In this document: positions 1 to 8,615 of the stretch, in pieces | Layout: each line of letters begins with the position of its first letter | Numbering within the stretch: position 1 is the stretch's first letter | From: an uncultured Actinomycetes bacterium | GTDB taxonomy: Bacteria > Actinomycetota > Actinomycetes > S36-B12 > UBA10799 | Length of the DNA stretch: 64,000 nucleotides | Reading direction: 5' to 3' | NCBI GenBank assembly: GCA_946803585.1 | Contig: CAMPEQ010000007.1 | Span: forward strand, 156,451-220,450 | Position numbers and translations under genes: made by a program | Notes under the pieces: model-generated | The model's database searches: none | Told to the model about the DNA's origin: nothing | The model's input: the letters and a program-made list of their open reading frames with translations, nothing else

Positions 1-209
1 TGCTGTTGGGCCACTACGCCAGGCACCAACGGGTCGCCAAGGAGCTCGACCTTCCTATTCCGGTGGCCGGTGAGATCGTGAGCATAAGAGTCGCGCGATA
101 TGTCCCGAAGGACGCTAGCGCTGTGAGAACTGAGATCGATGGCCAGAGTTGGCGGCTTTGGCGCGCGGGCGACCCAGTCATACCGGCCCCGGAGTTACCC
201 CATCGATGA
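1..209 (+). CDS. C-terminal end of an unrecognised protein (5' partial)
   Basis: An open frame enters from the left edge and stops with TGA at 207-209, giving about 68 visible residues. A TTG at position 6 could be read as a start, but the frame stays open to the edge, so the gene probably begins outside the window. The visible part is soluble and basic, with no motif I recognise. It runs convergently into the flippase-like gene and overlaps its end by about 15 bases, a tight arrangement seen elsewhere in this window. It could also be a spurious open frame, but its codon use resembles its neighbours. No function is assigned. Confidence 0.5.
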   Translation, partial: LLGHYARHQRVAKELDLPIPVAGEIVSIRVARYVPKDASAVRTEIDGQSWRLWRAGDPVIPAPELPHR

Positions 210-1280
210 GCGCTCCTTGCGCCATCGATTCCGCATTGCTAGCACCCATCCCCAACCCGCAACTCCCGCCGGGATTTCGATGAGGTACGTGTAGAAGTGC
301 AAGACGAGGACGGCGGCCGCAGCAACCGCCGGCGGGGTACCAAAGAGCACCAATAGCCCCGCAGTCCCCGCCTCTGAGACGCCCACCCCAGATGGCGTCA
401 CTACAACCGACGTGAGAACACGTGAGAGCGCAAACGCCGCCGTAGTCTCGGCAACTCCCAGGTCTGCCCCTAGTGCATCGAGTGCCCAAAGGAAGAGGGC
501 GAGCTCACTGGCGTAGTACGCAACCATGCCAAAGGTGATGGACGGCCAGCCGCGTCTGAGAACAACGGATGCCTTGGCTTGCAGTTCTTGGGCGGCATCA
601 GCAAGCCGATTCGGCCGCGCGCTACGCCGAAAGACCCTAGCCACAACTGCAAGCAGCCGATCACCCAATGTGCCGAGCCATCGCGCGAACCTCGGACTCA
701 CCAGCATTGCGAGCACCGCGATAGCCGCTACAACCAGTACCGCAAGTGTTGATAGCAACACGCCACTGGCTGCATCGGGTAGGGACGCACTGCTGCCCAC
801 TAGGGCTAGCAACCCGATGACGGGTAGGGCGATACGGATCAACAAATTTGCTAGACCGCTCACAAGCACCATCAGCGAAGTGCGGATTCCAGAGAAGCCC
901 CAGGCGAAGGTCAAGCCATAGGTATTTGCAACTCCTGCTGCTCCGCCGAATGGCAGCAGGTTCGACACCAAGGACCCCGTCAGATTCAAGGTAAGTGCCT
1001 GGCTATGAGTAATTCCAGGCATGCTGCCGGTGTAGACGAATGTGTAGAGCCATAGCCCGAGCGCCCACAAGGCCGTCATGACAGCAATATCGAGCCATGA
1101 CAACTGAGTGAGTACGTCCCATGCCTCCGCCCACCCCGTACCCGCGGCGCGAGGAAGTAAGAGCCCCAACAACACAACGGCCAGCGCAAGTGATGCGAGC
1201 GAGGCGGCAATTTGGAACCCTGATGGCCGCCACCCCTTGGGGGGCTGCGGGGCTGACTCAGAATTCTCGTTCGTGCTCAC
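195..1280 (-). CDS. Flippase-like integral membrane protein (LPG_synthase_TM / UPF0104 family)
   Basis: A 361-residue, strongly hydrophobic protein with a short polar N-terminus and seven or eight predicted membrane segments. The late motif TPSGVGVSEAG and the following hydrophobic hairpin are typical of the lysylphosphatidylglycerol-synthase transmembrane (flippase-like) domain. Members usually flip or move lipid-linked sugars or modified lipids across the cytoplasmic membrane; the substrate here is unknown. Its start overlaps the stop of the PIG-L deacetylase gene by 4 bases, so the two are translationally coupled. A divergent GT4 glycosyltransferase lies next door. The set suggests glycolipid or cell-envelope sugar metabolism (inference). 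No aminoacyl-transfer domain is present, so it is not a full MprF. Confidence 0.8.
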   Translation of the reverse strand: MSTNENSESAPQPPKGWRPSGFQIAASLASLALAVVLLGLLLPRAAGTGWAEAWDVLTQLSWLDIAVMTALWALGLWLYTFVYTGSMPGITHSQALTLNLTGSLVSNLLPFGGAAGVANTYGLTFAWGFSGIRTSLMVLVSGLANLLIRIALPVIGLLALVGSSASLPDAASGVLLSTLAVLVVAAIAVLAMLVSPRFARWLGTLGDRLLAVVARVFRRSARPNRLADAAQELQAKASVVLRRGWPSITFGMVAYYASELALFLWALDALGADLGVAETTAAFALSRVLTSVVVTPSGVGVSEAGTAGLLVLFGTPPAVAAAAVLVLHFYTYLIEIPAGVAGWGWVLAMRNRWRKERSSMG

Positions 1281-2161
1281 GTACCACCTTGCTCGCAGTG
1301 ATCGGCCGATTCCTCGCTTGATCCGGGCTGGTAGCCCGGTGCTGACCTGAAGACGTCTCGAAGGCTATCGGACATAAGTGCTCGGCCTGGCGAACCACGA
1401 GCGATTCCAAAGAACTCTGTGCCTAGCAGCTTGTTGAATGCTGGTCGCGGAAGCTTCAGCAGCACTCCAACCGTGCGGGGACCTTCACCGCCAGATGTTT
1501 GAGAAGTGTGAGCGGCAAGCGCGGCTCTTTTCTGTTGCCAGACGCTGCGAACATTCACGCGGTACGCGATATCTCGCCGAGGAGTGAACGCGCTGCTCCA
1601 AGTCTGTGGATCCAACCCTGCCAAACTCGGTATGAGCCATCGAAACGCTCGCACTCCGGCGATGACCTTCGTCAGCGGTTCGCGAGGTAGCGTCGCTTCT
1701 AAGACGAGCACCGCATTATCTGCGACCGCGATTTGGGTTGCGACCTCATTTACTTTGACGTGGTCAGGGTGGCCGTATCCCCCAGCTGCGTCATATCCGA
1801 CGAGGACGTCTGCTTGCACCGTCCGCAGAATCTCTCCTACTCGCTCAACGATCGCCGTGACGTCCGCATCAGCGAATCGTTGGCAATCCCCTACTGGCGC
1901 ATGCCCATCTAGTCCAGAGTCCGCGTACCCCAGGGAGAACCGTTGAGCGACGCCCAGGACTCGACAGGACTGAGCGAGTTCTGCGTCCCGCACGTGTGCG
2001 ACATCGGGCCGAGCAGTGCTGTCCGACACCAAACCGGCAGCGCCGTCGGTTGCTGTAATCAGTACTACTCGGACACCATCTGCAGCAAGCCTTGCCATGG
2101 TTCCACCCGTGAACAGCGCCTCATCGTCAGGATGGGCATGAAGGAACACCACGGTGGACAC
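1277..2161 (-). CDS. PIG-L/LmbE family N-acetylglucosaminyl-type deacetylase
   Basis: A 294-residue protein with the zinc-binding signature AHPDDE at residues 9-14 and a second metal motif HPDH at 131-134. Both are hallmarks of the PIG-L/LmbE fold, which removes N-acetyl groups from amino sugars (MshB, Bca and GlcNAc-PI deacetylases). It starts with GTG. It is coupled by a 4-base overlap to the downstream flippase-like gene and is divergent from a GT4 glycosyltransferase, so deacetylation of a lipid- or metabolite-linked amino sugar is likely. A role in mycothiol (MshB) is possible, but the neighbours are not mycothiol genes. Family assignment is firm; substrate is unknown. Confidence 0.87.
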   Translation of the reverse strand: MSTVVFLHAHPDDEALFTGGTMARLAADGVRVVLITATDGAAGLVSDSTARPDVAHVRDAELAQSCRVLGVAQRFSLGYADSGLDGHAPVGDCQRFADADVTAIVERVGEILRTVQADVLVGYDAAGGYGHPDHVKVNEVATQIAVADNAVLVLEATLPREPLTKVIAGVRAFRWLIPSLAGLDPQTWSSAFTPRRDIAYRVNVRSVWQQKRAALAAHTSQTSGGEGPRTVGVLLKLPRPAFNKLLGTEFFGIARGSPGRALMSDSLRDVFRSAPGYQPGSSEESADHCEQGGT

Positions 2162-2219
2162 GGAAAGAAGTGTGACCTAGAAGCATCCCTTTTAGCGTCA
2201 AGAGTGAGAAGGTGGACCA

Positions 2220-3359
2220 GTGCGAGTCGCCCATGTCAGCGATTGCTACCTCCCACGAACCGGTGGCATCGAACTACAAGTACGGGGCCTTAGCCAGGCT
2301 CAGCATGCGGCTGGCGAGTCCCCTTCGATCATCACCGCGACCCCCGCAGCCCGTGGTCGAGCAGTAATCGATCATGAGACAGACAACGGGGTACCCATCC
2401 ATCGGCTCGCGTTAGATCTTCCCGGCGGGCTGCCAATTAGCCCCTACCTCGGGAACCGACTGCGTAACCTACTAGTCGACACAGCCGACGTCGTGCACGT
2501 TCACGGCGGGCTTGTGTCGGTGTTCGCTTGGCCGGCGTTGCGAACAGCCGTCCGGGCCGGGCTGCCAGTTGTAGTGTCGGTTCACTCGGTATGGAGCGGA
2601 TGGTCGGGCTCCTTTTCCGCAGCTCATGCAGTCTCTGGATGGCGAAACTGGCCGGTTGTCTGGACGACCGTAAGCGAAGTTGCTGCTGGCCCGCTTAGAG
2701 CCGCGCTTAAGGACAAACAGGAAGTCCAGGTACTTCACAACGGGATCGATCTCGGCGGCTGGCAACCACCGACCCCAGATACAGCCCCAAACTCGACCCG
2801 CGAAGCCTGCTCAGAAATCGTGATTGTTGCCGTTGCTCGCTTAGCCGTGCGAAAGCGTGGAATGGCCCTAGTAGACATTCTTGAACGGGCACGCCAAGCC
2901 ATTCCTGAGCGACATAAGGTCTCCGCCATCCTCATCGGGGACGGCCCGGACCGCGGGCGAATCGAACGGAGTTTGGCTAGGCGAAATATGTCGTGGGTTC
3001 GTTGTGTGGGCTGGCAGGACCATCATCAGATTCGTGAGCACTACGCCAAGTCCGACATCTTTATCAGTCCATCACGGCTCGAGTCCTTCGGTATCGCGGC
3101 ACTTGAGGCCCGGACATTTGGGCTCCCCGTCGTCGCGCTCGCGAGCTCGGGAGTCAATGAGTTCATCACCGATCATGTGGAGGGCCTGCTAGTTGATGAT
3201 GACGACGGCCTTGTGCACGCGCTAGCTGAATTGACAACAAACACGCCGCTGCGAGAGAAGATCACAGAACACAACCGCACGGTCAAACCACCATTTGGCT
3301 GGGACGCGATTGTGGACAAGGCGGACGCCTGCTATCAGGATGCCATCGCGTTGCACTAG
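2220..3359 (+). CDS. GT4-family glycosyltransferase
   Basis: A 379-residue GT-B glycosyltransferase. The N-terminal Rossmann half carries a glycine-rich acceptor loop (PRTGGIE, about residues 13-19). The C-terminal half carries the nucleotide-sugar motif ESFGIAALEA near residue 288, with the E-x7-E spacing of retaining GT4 enzymes. The GTG start follows a GAAGG ribosome site by a suitable distance. It probably transfers a sugar from a nucleotide donor to a lipid or glycoside acceptor at the cytoplasmic face. It is divergent from the PIG-L/flippase pair, and the three may act on one glycoconjugate (inference). It lacks the N-terminal sequence expected of MshA. Confidence 0.85.
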   Translation: MRVAHVSDCYLPRTGGIELQVRGLSQAQHAAGESPSIITATPAARGRAVIDHETDNGVPIHRLALDLPGGLPISPYLGNRLRNLLVDTADVVHVHGGLVSVFAWPALRTAVRAGLPVVVSVHSVWSGWSGSFSAAHAVSGWRNWPVVWTTVSEVAAGPLRAALKDKQEVQVLHNGIDLGGWQPPTPDTAPNSTREACSEIVIVAVARLAVRKRGMALVDILERARQAIPERHKVSAILIGDGPDRGRIERSLARRNMSWVRCVGWQDHHQIREHYAKSDIFISPSRLESFGIAALEARTFGLPVVALASSGVNEFITDHVEGLLVDDDDGLVHALAELTTNTPLREKITEHNRTVKPPFGWDAIVDKADACYQDAIALH

Positions 3360-3483
3360 CAGCGGGAGCAGAACTGCGCTGGGCAGTCACGAGTGAACCA
3401 ACCAATCAGAGGTAGCACTTCTGTACCTACCAGGGCGCAGGGCGCGGGTCATCTGTTGCGTGGGTCGCACTAAATCGCCATTA

Positions 3484-3514
3484 TCGGGAATGCGGGACAC
3501 CGCACGTTTCCCGA
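3484..3514 (+). promoter_or_regulatory. Leader stem-loop just before the DMT transporter start
   Basis: A 7-base arm TCGGGAA (3484-3490) pairs perfectly with TTCCCGA (3508-3514). Inside it, TGCG (3491-3494) pairs with CGCA (3501-3504). The structure ends against the AAAGAG ribosome site and lies within 20 bases of the start codon, so it could control translation initiation. A terminator of read-through from the upstream glycosyltransferase gene is an alternative, but no T-run follows. I do not recognise a known riboswitch. Confidence 0.4.
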
Positions 3515-3530
3515 AAAGAGAATGGCGCTG

Positions 3531-4382
3531 ATGAACAACACCGCACTTGCAGTAATCATCATGTTGATTTCGTGCGCAATGTACGGGCTCAGCTACGTCC
3601 TTCAGCACAAGGGGACCCAAGAAGCAATCGGTGAAGGGGTAGAGAACCCGGGTCCCGCAGCGCTTATTCGAAACAAGATCTGGTTGATCGGCATCGTCCT
3701 CTTTGGACTCTCTTTCATCGTGCACTTGCTGGCCCTGGCATTTGGATCTGTCGGAATCGTTCAGCCGTTGATCGTCACCGAGCTGATCTTCATCCCGCCC
3801 TTCGCCGCGCTAATCAGCCATGCCCGGATCACCAAACGCGACTGGCTAGCAATCATCACGGTCTCGATTGGTCTCGCCGTCTTTCTCATTGCATCTTCTC
3901 CGACGGAAGGATCCGACGAGCCGAGCTTCTTGGGCTGGACGATCACGATCCTGGTTTTCTATGCACTTTGCGGGTTGCTGCTACTCATCGGCAGCCGACT
4001 GCCAGTCAGCCCGCGCGCCGCGCTTTACGGAGTCGCAGCTGGCCTTATCAATGCGCTCTTAGCGCTAACGGCAAAGGGTGCATTCGAGGCATCTGGCTCA
4101 CTGCTAGCGAGCCCGCTGACGTACATCACCATCGTGGTCGCGCTCTCGACAATCGCCCTGACTGCCGTTGCATTCAGAGCTGGGCCAATCACAACGTCCT
4201 CACCTGCCATGATCGCGACCAACCCCATCGTGTCCACAATCGCCGCGATCATCATCTTCGGAGAAACAATCAACACTAGCCTCGTTGCGATCGCGTTGAT
4301 CATCGTTTGCTTGGCCGCTGTGGCATGGGGGGTCATGGCTCTCGTGAATTCTGAGGTCGTTCATTCTGCCTTCGACGAGTAG
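3531..4382 (+). CDS. DMT-superfamily (EamA/NIPA-like) membrane transporter
   Basis: About 283 residues with nine or ten closely spaced hydrophobic segments and a short polar C-terminus. It has the internal two-fold character of drug/metabolite transporters. The pattern, with YVLQHKGTQEA in the first loop, resembles actinobacterial DMT proteins related to NIPA magnesium carriers. It sits in the cytoplasmic membrane; the substrate is unknown. Two in-frame ATGs exist, at 3522 and 3531. I prefer 3531 because the AAAGAGA ribosome site is only about 2 bases from 3522 but about 9 from 3531. A strong stem-loop overlaps the leader. The gene appears monocistronic. Confidence 0.75.
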   Translation: MNNTALAVIIMLISCAMYGLSYVLQHKGTQEAIGEGVENPGPAALIRNKIWLIGIVLFGLSFIVHLLALAFGSVGIVQPLIVTELIFIPPFAALISHARITKRDWLAIITVSIGLAVFLIASSPTEGSDEPSFLGWTITILVFYALCGLLLLIGSRLPVSPRAALYGVAAGLINALLALTAKGAFEASGSLLASPLTYITIVVALSTIALTAVAFRAGPITTSSPAMIATNPIVSTIAAIIIFGETINTSLVAIALIIVCLAAVAWGVMALVNSEVVHSAFDE

Positions 4383-4448
4383 TTTCGGCGAACACGCGGC
4401 CGATATCGCCGTCAGCGGACAAACCCTCAGGCAGTATTCTCACTCCGG

Positions 4449-4474
4449 GTTTTCCTAGGGATTCCTAGGAAAAC
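4449..4474. promoter_or_regulatory. 11-bp inverted repeat upstream of the helicase gene
   Basis: GTTTTCCTAGG (4449-4459) and CCTAGGAAAAC (4464-4474) form a perfect 11-base inverted repeat around a 4-base gap. It lies 44 bases before the GTG of the SF2 helicase. The symmetry and position suit an operator. As RNA it would form a hairpin with a GATT loop, but no T-run follows, so a terminator for the upstream transporter gene is less likely. Confidence 0.45.
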
Positions 4475-4501
4475 GCCAAGGCATCAATGCTGGCCTGCGG
4501 A

Positions 4502-4513
4502 TTGAACGTTCAA
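4502..4513. promoter_or_regulatory. Perfect 12-bp palindrome next to the helicase start
   Basis: TTGAACGTTCAA is a perfect palindrome ending 4 bases before the GTG at 4518. It contains GAAC/GTTC half-sites like those of actinobacterial LexA boxes, but without the usual 4-base spacer. It is therefore not a standard SOS box. A dimeric repressor bound here would block initiation. Confidence 0.35.
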
Positions 4514-4517
4514 AGCG

Positions 4518-6257
4518 GTGGATCGGAGTACTGTGGCTCGACGATCAGGACTACGGCAGTGGCAGGCTCAGGCCCGCGATGCCTTCTGGTCGAGCGACGG
4601 CCCAGATTTCCAAGTAACAGCTACCCCAGGTGCTGGTAAGACCCGGTTCGCCTTAACGATCGCGGCGGACGCATTTAGTCGAGGTCTTGTCGAGCAGGTC
4701 ATCATCGTCGCCCCGACAGACCACCTGCGCACACAGTGGGCGCAGGCTGCTCTCGAGCAAGAAATACCAATCGACCCGACTCTGTCGAACTCGGTCCCCG
4801 GCCTTCGCAATGGTTTCGTCGGCTATTCGACCACCTACGCCCAAGTGGCTGCCGCGCCGCAAACCCATCGGGCCAGGGTTGGGCGCAAGCCAACGCTGGT
4901 CATTCTCGACGAGATCCACCACGCAGCCGATGGGCTGACCTGGGGTGAGGCGATCCAGGAGTCATTTAGCGACGCCACCCGTCGGTTGACCATGTCAGGG
5001 ACTCCATTTCGCACGAGACCCGGCGAGACAATCCCGTTCGTTCGGTACACCAAGGACGGTGATGTGCTGACGAGTACTGCCGACTACAGCTACGGGTACG
5101 CGGCTGCCTTGGCTGATCAGGTTGTGCGCCCCGTTGTGTTCGCCGCCTATACCGGCCAGGCCCGCTGGATCAACAACGCAGGTGAGGTGGTCTCGGCCAG
5201 TCTTAGCGGAGAAGACGGCACAGGAAAGAACCCTCGGTCCAAAGAGCTGCTCGCGTGGCGAACCGCGCTCAATCCCAAGGGTGAGTGGGTCCCCCACGTC
5301 ATCGCTGCCATGGATGAGCGGATCAATTACCAACGAACTCACGGCATTCCAGACGCCGCCGGTCTAGTTCTTGCAAGTGACCAGGCCAGCGCCCGCGCCT
5401 ATGCCGAGATCGTGCGAAGCGTGACCGGCGATGAGCCCGTCGTTGTCCTATCCGATGATCCCGACGCCTCCGCCAAGATCAGCCGATTCCGCAACTCGAC
5501 CGACAAGTATGCAGTGTGCGTTCGGATGATCTCGGAAGGTTGCGATATCCCCCGAGCGACCACAATCGCCTACATGACCAGTTACCGCACCTCACTCTTC
5601 TTCGCTCAAGCGATCGGCCGCGTCGTACGCGCCCGAACGCCAACCGAGACCGCCACAGTATTCCTCCCTGCCGTGCGACCACTACTTGAGTTGGCCGCGG
5701 CAATCGAGTCCGAGCGCAACCATGTGGTGGCTATTCCAGCGGATGCTGCCGAAGACGAACTTGACGTGTTGGCACCCGTAGAAGCCGATGAAGAACTAGC
5801 AAATGACTGGCAGCCGTTAGACGCACAGGCTGAGTTCGCCCACGTCCTGCACTCCGGGCGCGCCGTAACCGCAGAGCCGATGCGGGCAAGCGAAGACGAG
5901 GACGAGGATGACTTTTTGGGTCTCCCCGGACTCCTCACTCCTGAGCAGACCGCAACGGTCCTGGCAAAGCGAGACGACGAGATTCGTCGAAGGACTGCCT
6001 CTACCCGTCGAACCGCCGCGAACGAGCCAACGGCTCCCGCCCCTTGGGAAGAGCTTGGGAACCTGCGCCGGGAGGTAAACGCCGCGGTGGCCGCCGTCGC
6101 TGCATCAACCGGAGAACCTCACGCCGCCGTTCACATTTGGGCGCGGAGTAAAGTTGCTGGACCCGTCTCAAGTGCTGCCGACGCCGATATCCTTCGTAAG
6201 CGGTTAAGCGCGCTTCGCGGGCGACTAGTCAAGAAGCACTCCCGACTCTCGGGATAG
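4518..6257 (+). CDS. SF2 DEAH-type helicase (restriction-subunit-like fold)
   Basis: A 579-residue protein with helicase motif I TPGAGKT (36-42), motif II DEIHH (131-135), motif III SGTPFR (160-165) and motif VI QAIGRVVR (364-371). It is an ATP-dependent nucleic-acid translocase of the ResIII/DEAD-like superfamily 2 type. The last 180 residues are acidic then polar, with no nuclease or methylase motif, so it is not a restriction subunit by itself. GTG start. It is followed at 31 bases by the HelD-like gene and then a UvrD-like gene on the same strand, so co-transcription is likely. Two palindromes precede it. Its biological role is unknown. Confidence 0.82.
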   Translation: MDRSTVARRSGLRQWQAQARDAFWSSDGPDFQVTATPGAGKTRFALTIAADAFSRGLVEQVIIVAPTDHLRTQWAQAALEQEIPIDPTLSNSVPGLRNGFVGYSTTYAQVAAAPQTHRARVGRKPTLVILDEIHHAADGLTWGEAIQESFSDATRRLTMSGTPFRTRPGETIPFVRYTKDGDVLTSTADYSYGYAAALADQVVRPVVFAAYTGQARWINNAGEVVSASLSGEDGTGKNPRSKELLAWRTALNPKGEWVPHVIAAMDERINYQRTHGIPDAAGLVLASDQASARAYAEIVRSVTGDEPVVVLSDDPDASAKISRFRNSTDKYAVCVRMISEGCDIPRATTIAYMTSYRTSLFFAQAIGRVVRARTPTETATVFLPAVRPLLELAAAIESERNHVVAIPADAAEDELDVLAPVEADEELANDWQPLDAQAEFAHVLHSGRAVTAEPMRASEDEDEDDFLGLPGLLTPEQTATVLAKRDDEIRRRTASTRRTAANEPTAPAPWEELGNLRREVNAAVAAVAASTGEPHAAVHIWARSKVAGPVSSAADADILRKRLSALRGRLVKKHSRLSG

Positions 6258-6288
6258 CCGCCACCTCTCTCGAGACTGGACCAAATAG

Positions 6289-8544
6289 ATGGCAAATGCG
6301 GAAGACCACGGAGAGGTAGCCGCGCGCCAAGTCTCCCTAGAACAGAAGCATATCGATCTGCTCTACGGTCGCCTTGACGAAGTTCGCGACCATGTCGCCT
6401 ACCGACTACAACGGGCGATAGGTGACCCCATTGCAGGCACTCCTGGCAGTTTCACTGAGCGAGACGCCATGGTCGCGGCCCAAATGAACCGCCTCACCGA
6501 ACTCAATGGGGTTGATGAGCGACTGTGTTTTGGGCGCCTTGACCTCCTCGGCGGCGAGAAGGCCTATGTCGGGCGGATCGGACTCTCCGACGACAAACAG
6601 GAATCGCTGATGATGGATTGGCGAGCAGATGCGTCCGCCCCGTTCTACCAGGCAACTGCGGCCGCACCTGCTGGGGTGATCCGCCGTCGCAATATTGCCA
6701 CCGCAGCACGGCGAGTCACGGCAGTCGATGACGATGTCCTGATCTTGGATGCGCTTTCTGATGAGACTCGTGAATCCGTCACTGGCAACGACTCGTTAAT
6801 CACTGCACTGGACTCTGCACGCACTGGCCAGATGCGCGACATCGTCGCCACGATCCAAGCCGAGCAGGACATCATTATTCGCTCGGATGCTAAAGGCGTG
6901 CTCGTCGTCGAGGGTGGACCTGGAACAGGTAAGACGGTCGTGGCTTTACATCGCGTTGCCTATCTTCTCTATGCCCACCGAGATCGCATTTCGCGTAGCG
7001 GTGCGCTGATCATTGGACCCAATCCCGCATTCCTGCACTACATCGACCAGGTACTACCGGCCCTGGGGGAAACCGGGGTCGTTCTGGCCACGCTTGGTGA
7101 GCTGTACCCGGGGGTGAGGACGACCGAACGAGACGCACCGCCCGTCGCTGCGCTGAAGGGTGACCCCAGGTTCTCCGAGATCATCGCGTTCGCCGTTCGC
7201 AATCGTTCGAGGATCCCCGCGTCGGATCTCGCCCTCAAAGTCGATGGCACGAACCTCTCACTTACCAGGAATGAGGTGCGCGCAGCCATTAAGCGTGCGC
7301 GAGATAGCCGACGTCCTTACAACCAGGCGCGCAATATCTTCGTCAAGGATCTGTTGAACCGACTTGCGACAAAACTGGGTGAAGCACTGAGTCTGAATAT
7401 TGATCAAGAGACACTCAGTGGCTTGATCTCTGACTTACGGCACTCCCCCGATGTACGTCGCGAACTGAATCTTTGCTGGATGCCCCAGAGTCCGGAACAA
7501 CTACTCACTGATTTGTTCTCTAACCCGGACCGGTTGAGGGCCGCGACGCCCATGCTCACGGCTGCCGAACGTGGACTGCTGGTCCGCGACCGAGCCAGTC
7601 GCTGGACGATCAGCGACGTCCCCTTGCTGGATGAGGCCGCCGAGCTACTTGGTGAGCCAGATACTGGAAAGCCTGCTCGAAATGCAGACGACCAAGCACA
7701 GCGCGAACGTGAAGTTGCCTATGCCCGCGACGCGCTGAGTTCCAGTGGAATGGCTGCCTCGATGATCACGGCCGAACAATACGTCGACAGGTTCGCGACT
7801 GCCGATGCCCTCAGTCCGCTGGCAGACAGAGCAGCTGCTGATAGAACGTGGGCCTACGGTCACGTGGTCGTCGACGAGGCCCAAGAGCTCACAGCGATGC
7901 AATGGCGGATGGTGATGCGACGGAGTCCCTCGAAATCAATGACCATCGTGGGTGACCCGGCGCAGGCCTCTGCTCCCGGCGCCATCGCGGATTGGACACT
8001 CGCACTTGCCCCGGCAGTCCAGGATCGGTGGCGCAAGACGGTCTTGACCATCAACTACCGCACACCACAAGCAATTATGGACGTAGCAGCCTCACTACTT
8101 CGGGTCGCCGATATTGGTGCGTCAGCGCCCCGCTCAGTTCGTAAGGGTAAGTGGCCAGTCCAACTCCGTCTTGGGGCTGATGCAGCAGATATTGGTGAAT
8201 TGATAAAGACCGAAGTCGACATTATCCGCTACGGGACAATCGGGGTCGTCGTGAGTCGCGAGCGGTTGACGGCAATGCGAAGACTGATCGCTGAACTTGC
8301 CGAGCAAGGCGAACTGGCCCCGGGATCTGATGTCAGCGTTGACGTCTTCGAGATCGGAAGCGTGAAGGGCCTTGAGTTTGACACTGTCATTCTGATCGAC
8401 CCCGCGGCATTCCTTACGGCGTCGGTGAACCCAGCGCACGATCTCTACGTCGGGCTAACTAGACCTACCCAGCGGCTAGTAATCGTCAGTGAGCAAGCGC
8501 TACCGATCCTGCTGACTCAAGCTATCGAGGCCGACAGCTTGTAG
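6289..8544 (+). CDS. HelD/HelR-like SF1 ATPase, RNA polymerase recycling motor
   Basis: A 751-residue UvrD-type superfamily 1 protein whose N-terminal 200 residues match the HelD layout. A helical N-terminal arm comes first, then a conserved block with GRLDLL and WRADASAPFY (111-120), then motif I GGPGTGKT (209-216). Later motifs include VVDEAQELTAMQW and the C-terminal KGLEFDTVIL and VGLTRPTQR. HelD proteins are not classical helicases: they pry stalled RNA polymerase off DNA, and the actinobacterial HelR type can displace rifampicin. It lies between two other helicases and starts 31 bases after the first. The family call is good; the HelR subtype is inference. Confidence 0.85.
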   Translation: MANAEDHGEVAARQVSLEQKHIDLLYGRLDEVRDHVAYRLQRAIGDPIAGTPGSFTERDAMVAAQMNRLTELNGVDERLCFGRLDLLGGEKAYVGRIGLSDDKQESLMMDWRADASAPFYQATAAAPAGVIRRRNIATAARRVTAVDDDVLILDALSDETRESVTGNDSLITALDSARTGQMRDIVATIQAEQDIIIRSDAKGVLVVEGGPGTGKTVVALHRVAYLLYAHRDRISRSGALIIGPNPAFLHYIDQVLPALGETGVVLATLGELYPGVRTTERDAPPVAALKGDPRFSEIIAFAVRNRSRIPASDLALKVDGTNLSLTRNEVRAAIKRARDSRRPYNQARNIFVKDLLNRLATKLGEALSLNIDQETLSGLISDLRHSPDVRRELNLCWMPQSPEQLLTDLFSNPDRLRAATPMLTAAERGLLVRDRASRWTISDVPLLDEAAELLGEPDTGKPARNADDQAQREREVAYARDALSSSGMAASMITAEQYVDRFATADALSPLADRAAADRTWAYGHVVVDEAQELTAMQWRMVMRRSPSKSMTIVGDPAQASAPGAIADWTLALAPAVQDRWRKTVLTINYRTPQAIMDVAASLLRVADIGASAPRSVRKGKWPVQLRLGADAADIGELIKTEVDIIRYGTIGVVVSRERLTAMRRLIAELAEQGELAPGSDVSVDVFEIGSVKGLEFDTVILIDPAAFLTASVNPAHDLYVGLTRPTQRLVIVSEQALPILLTQAIEADSL

Positions 8545-8603
8545 GGCCGGCGATGCAACGCCCTGTGCCGTCATGGTCTAGCTGGAATGTCCGACCTACG
8601 AGC

Positions 8604-8609
8604 TAGCTT
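8604..8609 (+). promoter_or_regulatory. TANNNT -10 box, leaderless arrangement (UvrD-like gene)
   Basis: TAGCTT lies exactly 6 bases before the GTG at 8616, with no ribosome site between. This puts the expected transcription start on or next to the start codon. The gene may thus have its own promoter within the helicase run. Confidence 0.5.
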
Positions 8610-8615
8610 TCGCTC

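Noticed and set aside
1277-3359. PIG-L and GT4 genes as MshB and MshA of mycothiol synthesis
   Set aside because: The GT4 lacks the N-terminal sequence expected of MshA, the genes are divergent, and the PIG-L gene is coupled to a flippase-like gene.
4502-4513. LexA (SOS) box before the helicase
   Set aside because: The half-sites are adjacent, without the 4-base spacer of actinobacterial LexA sites. Kept only as a generic palindrome.
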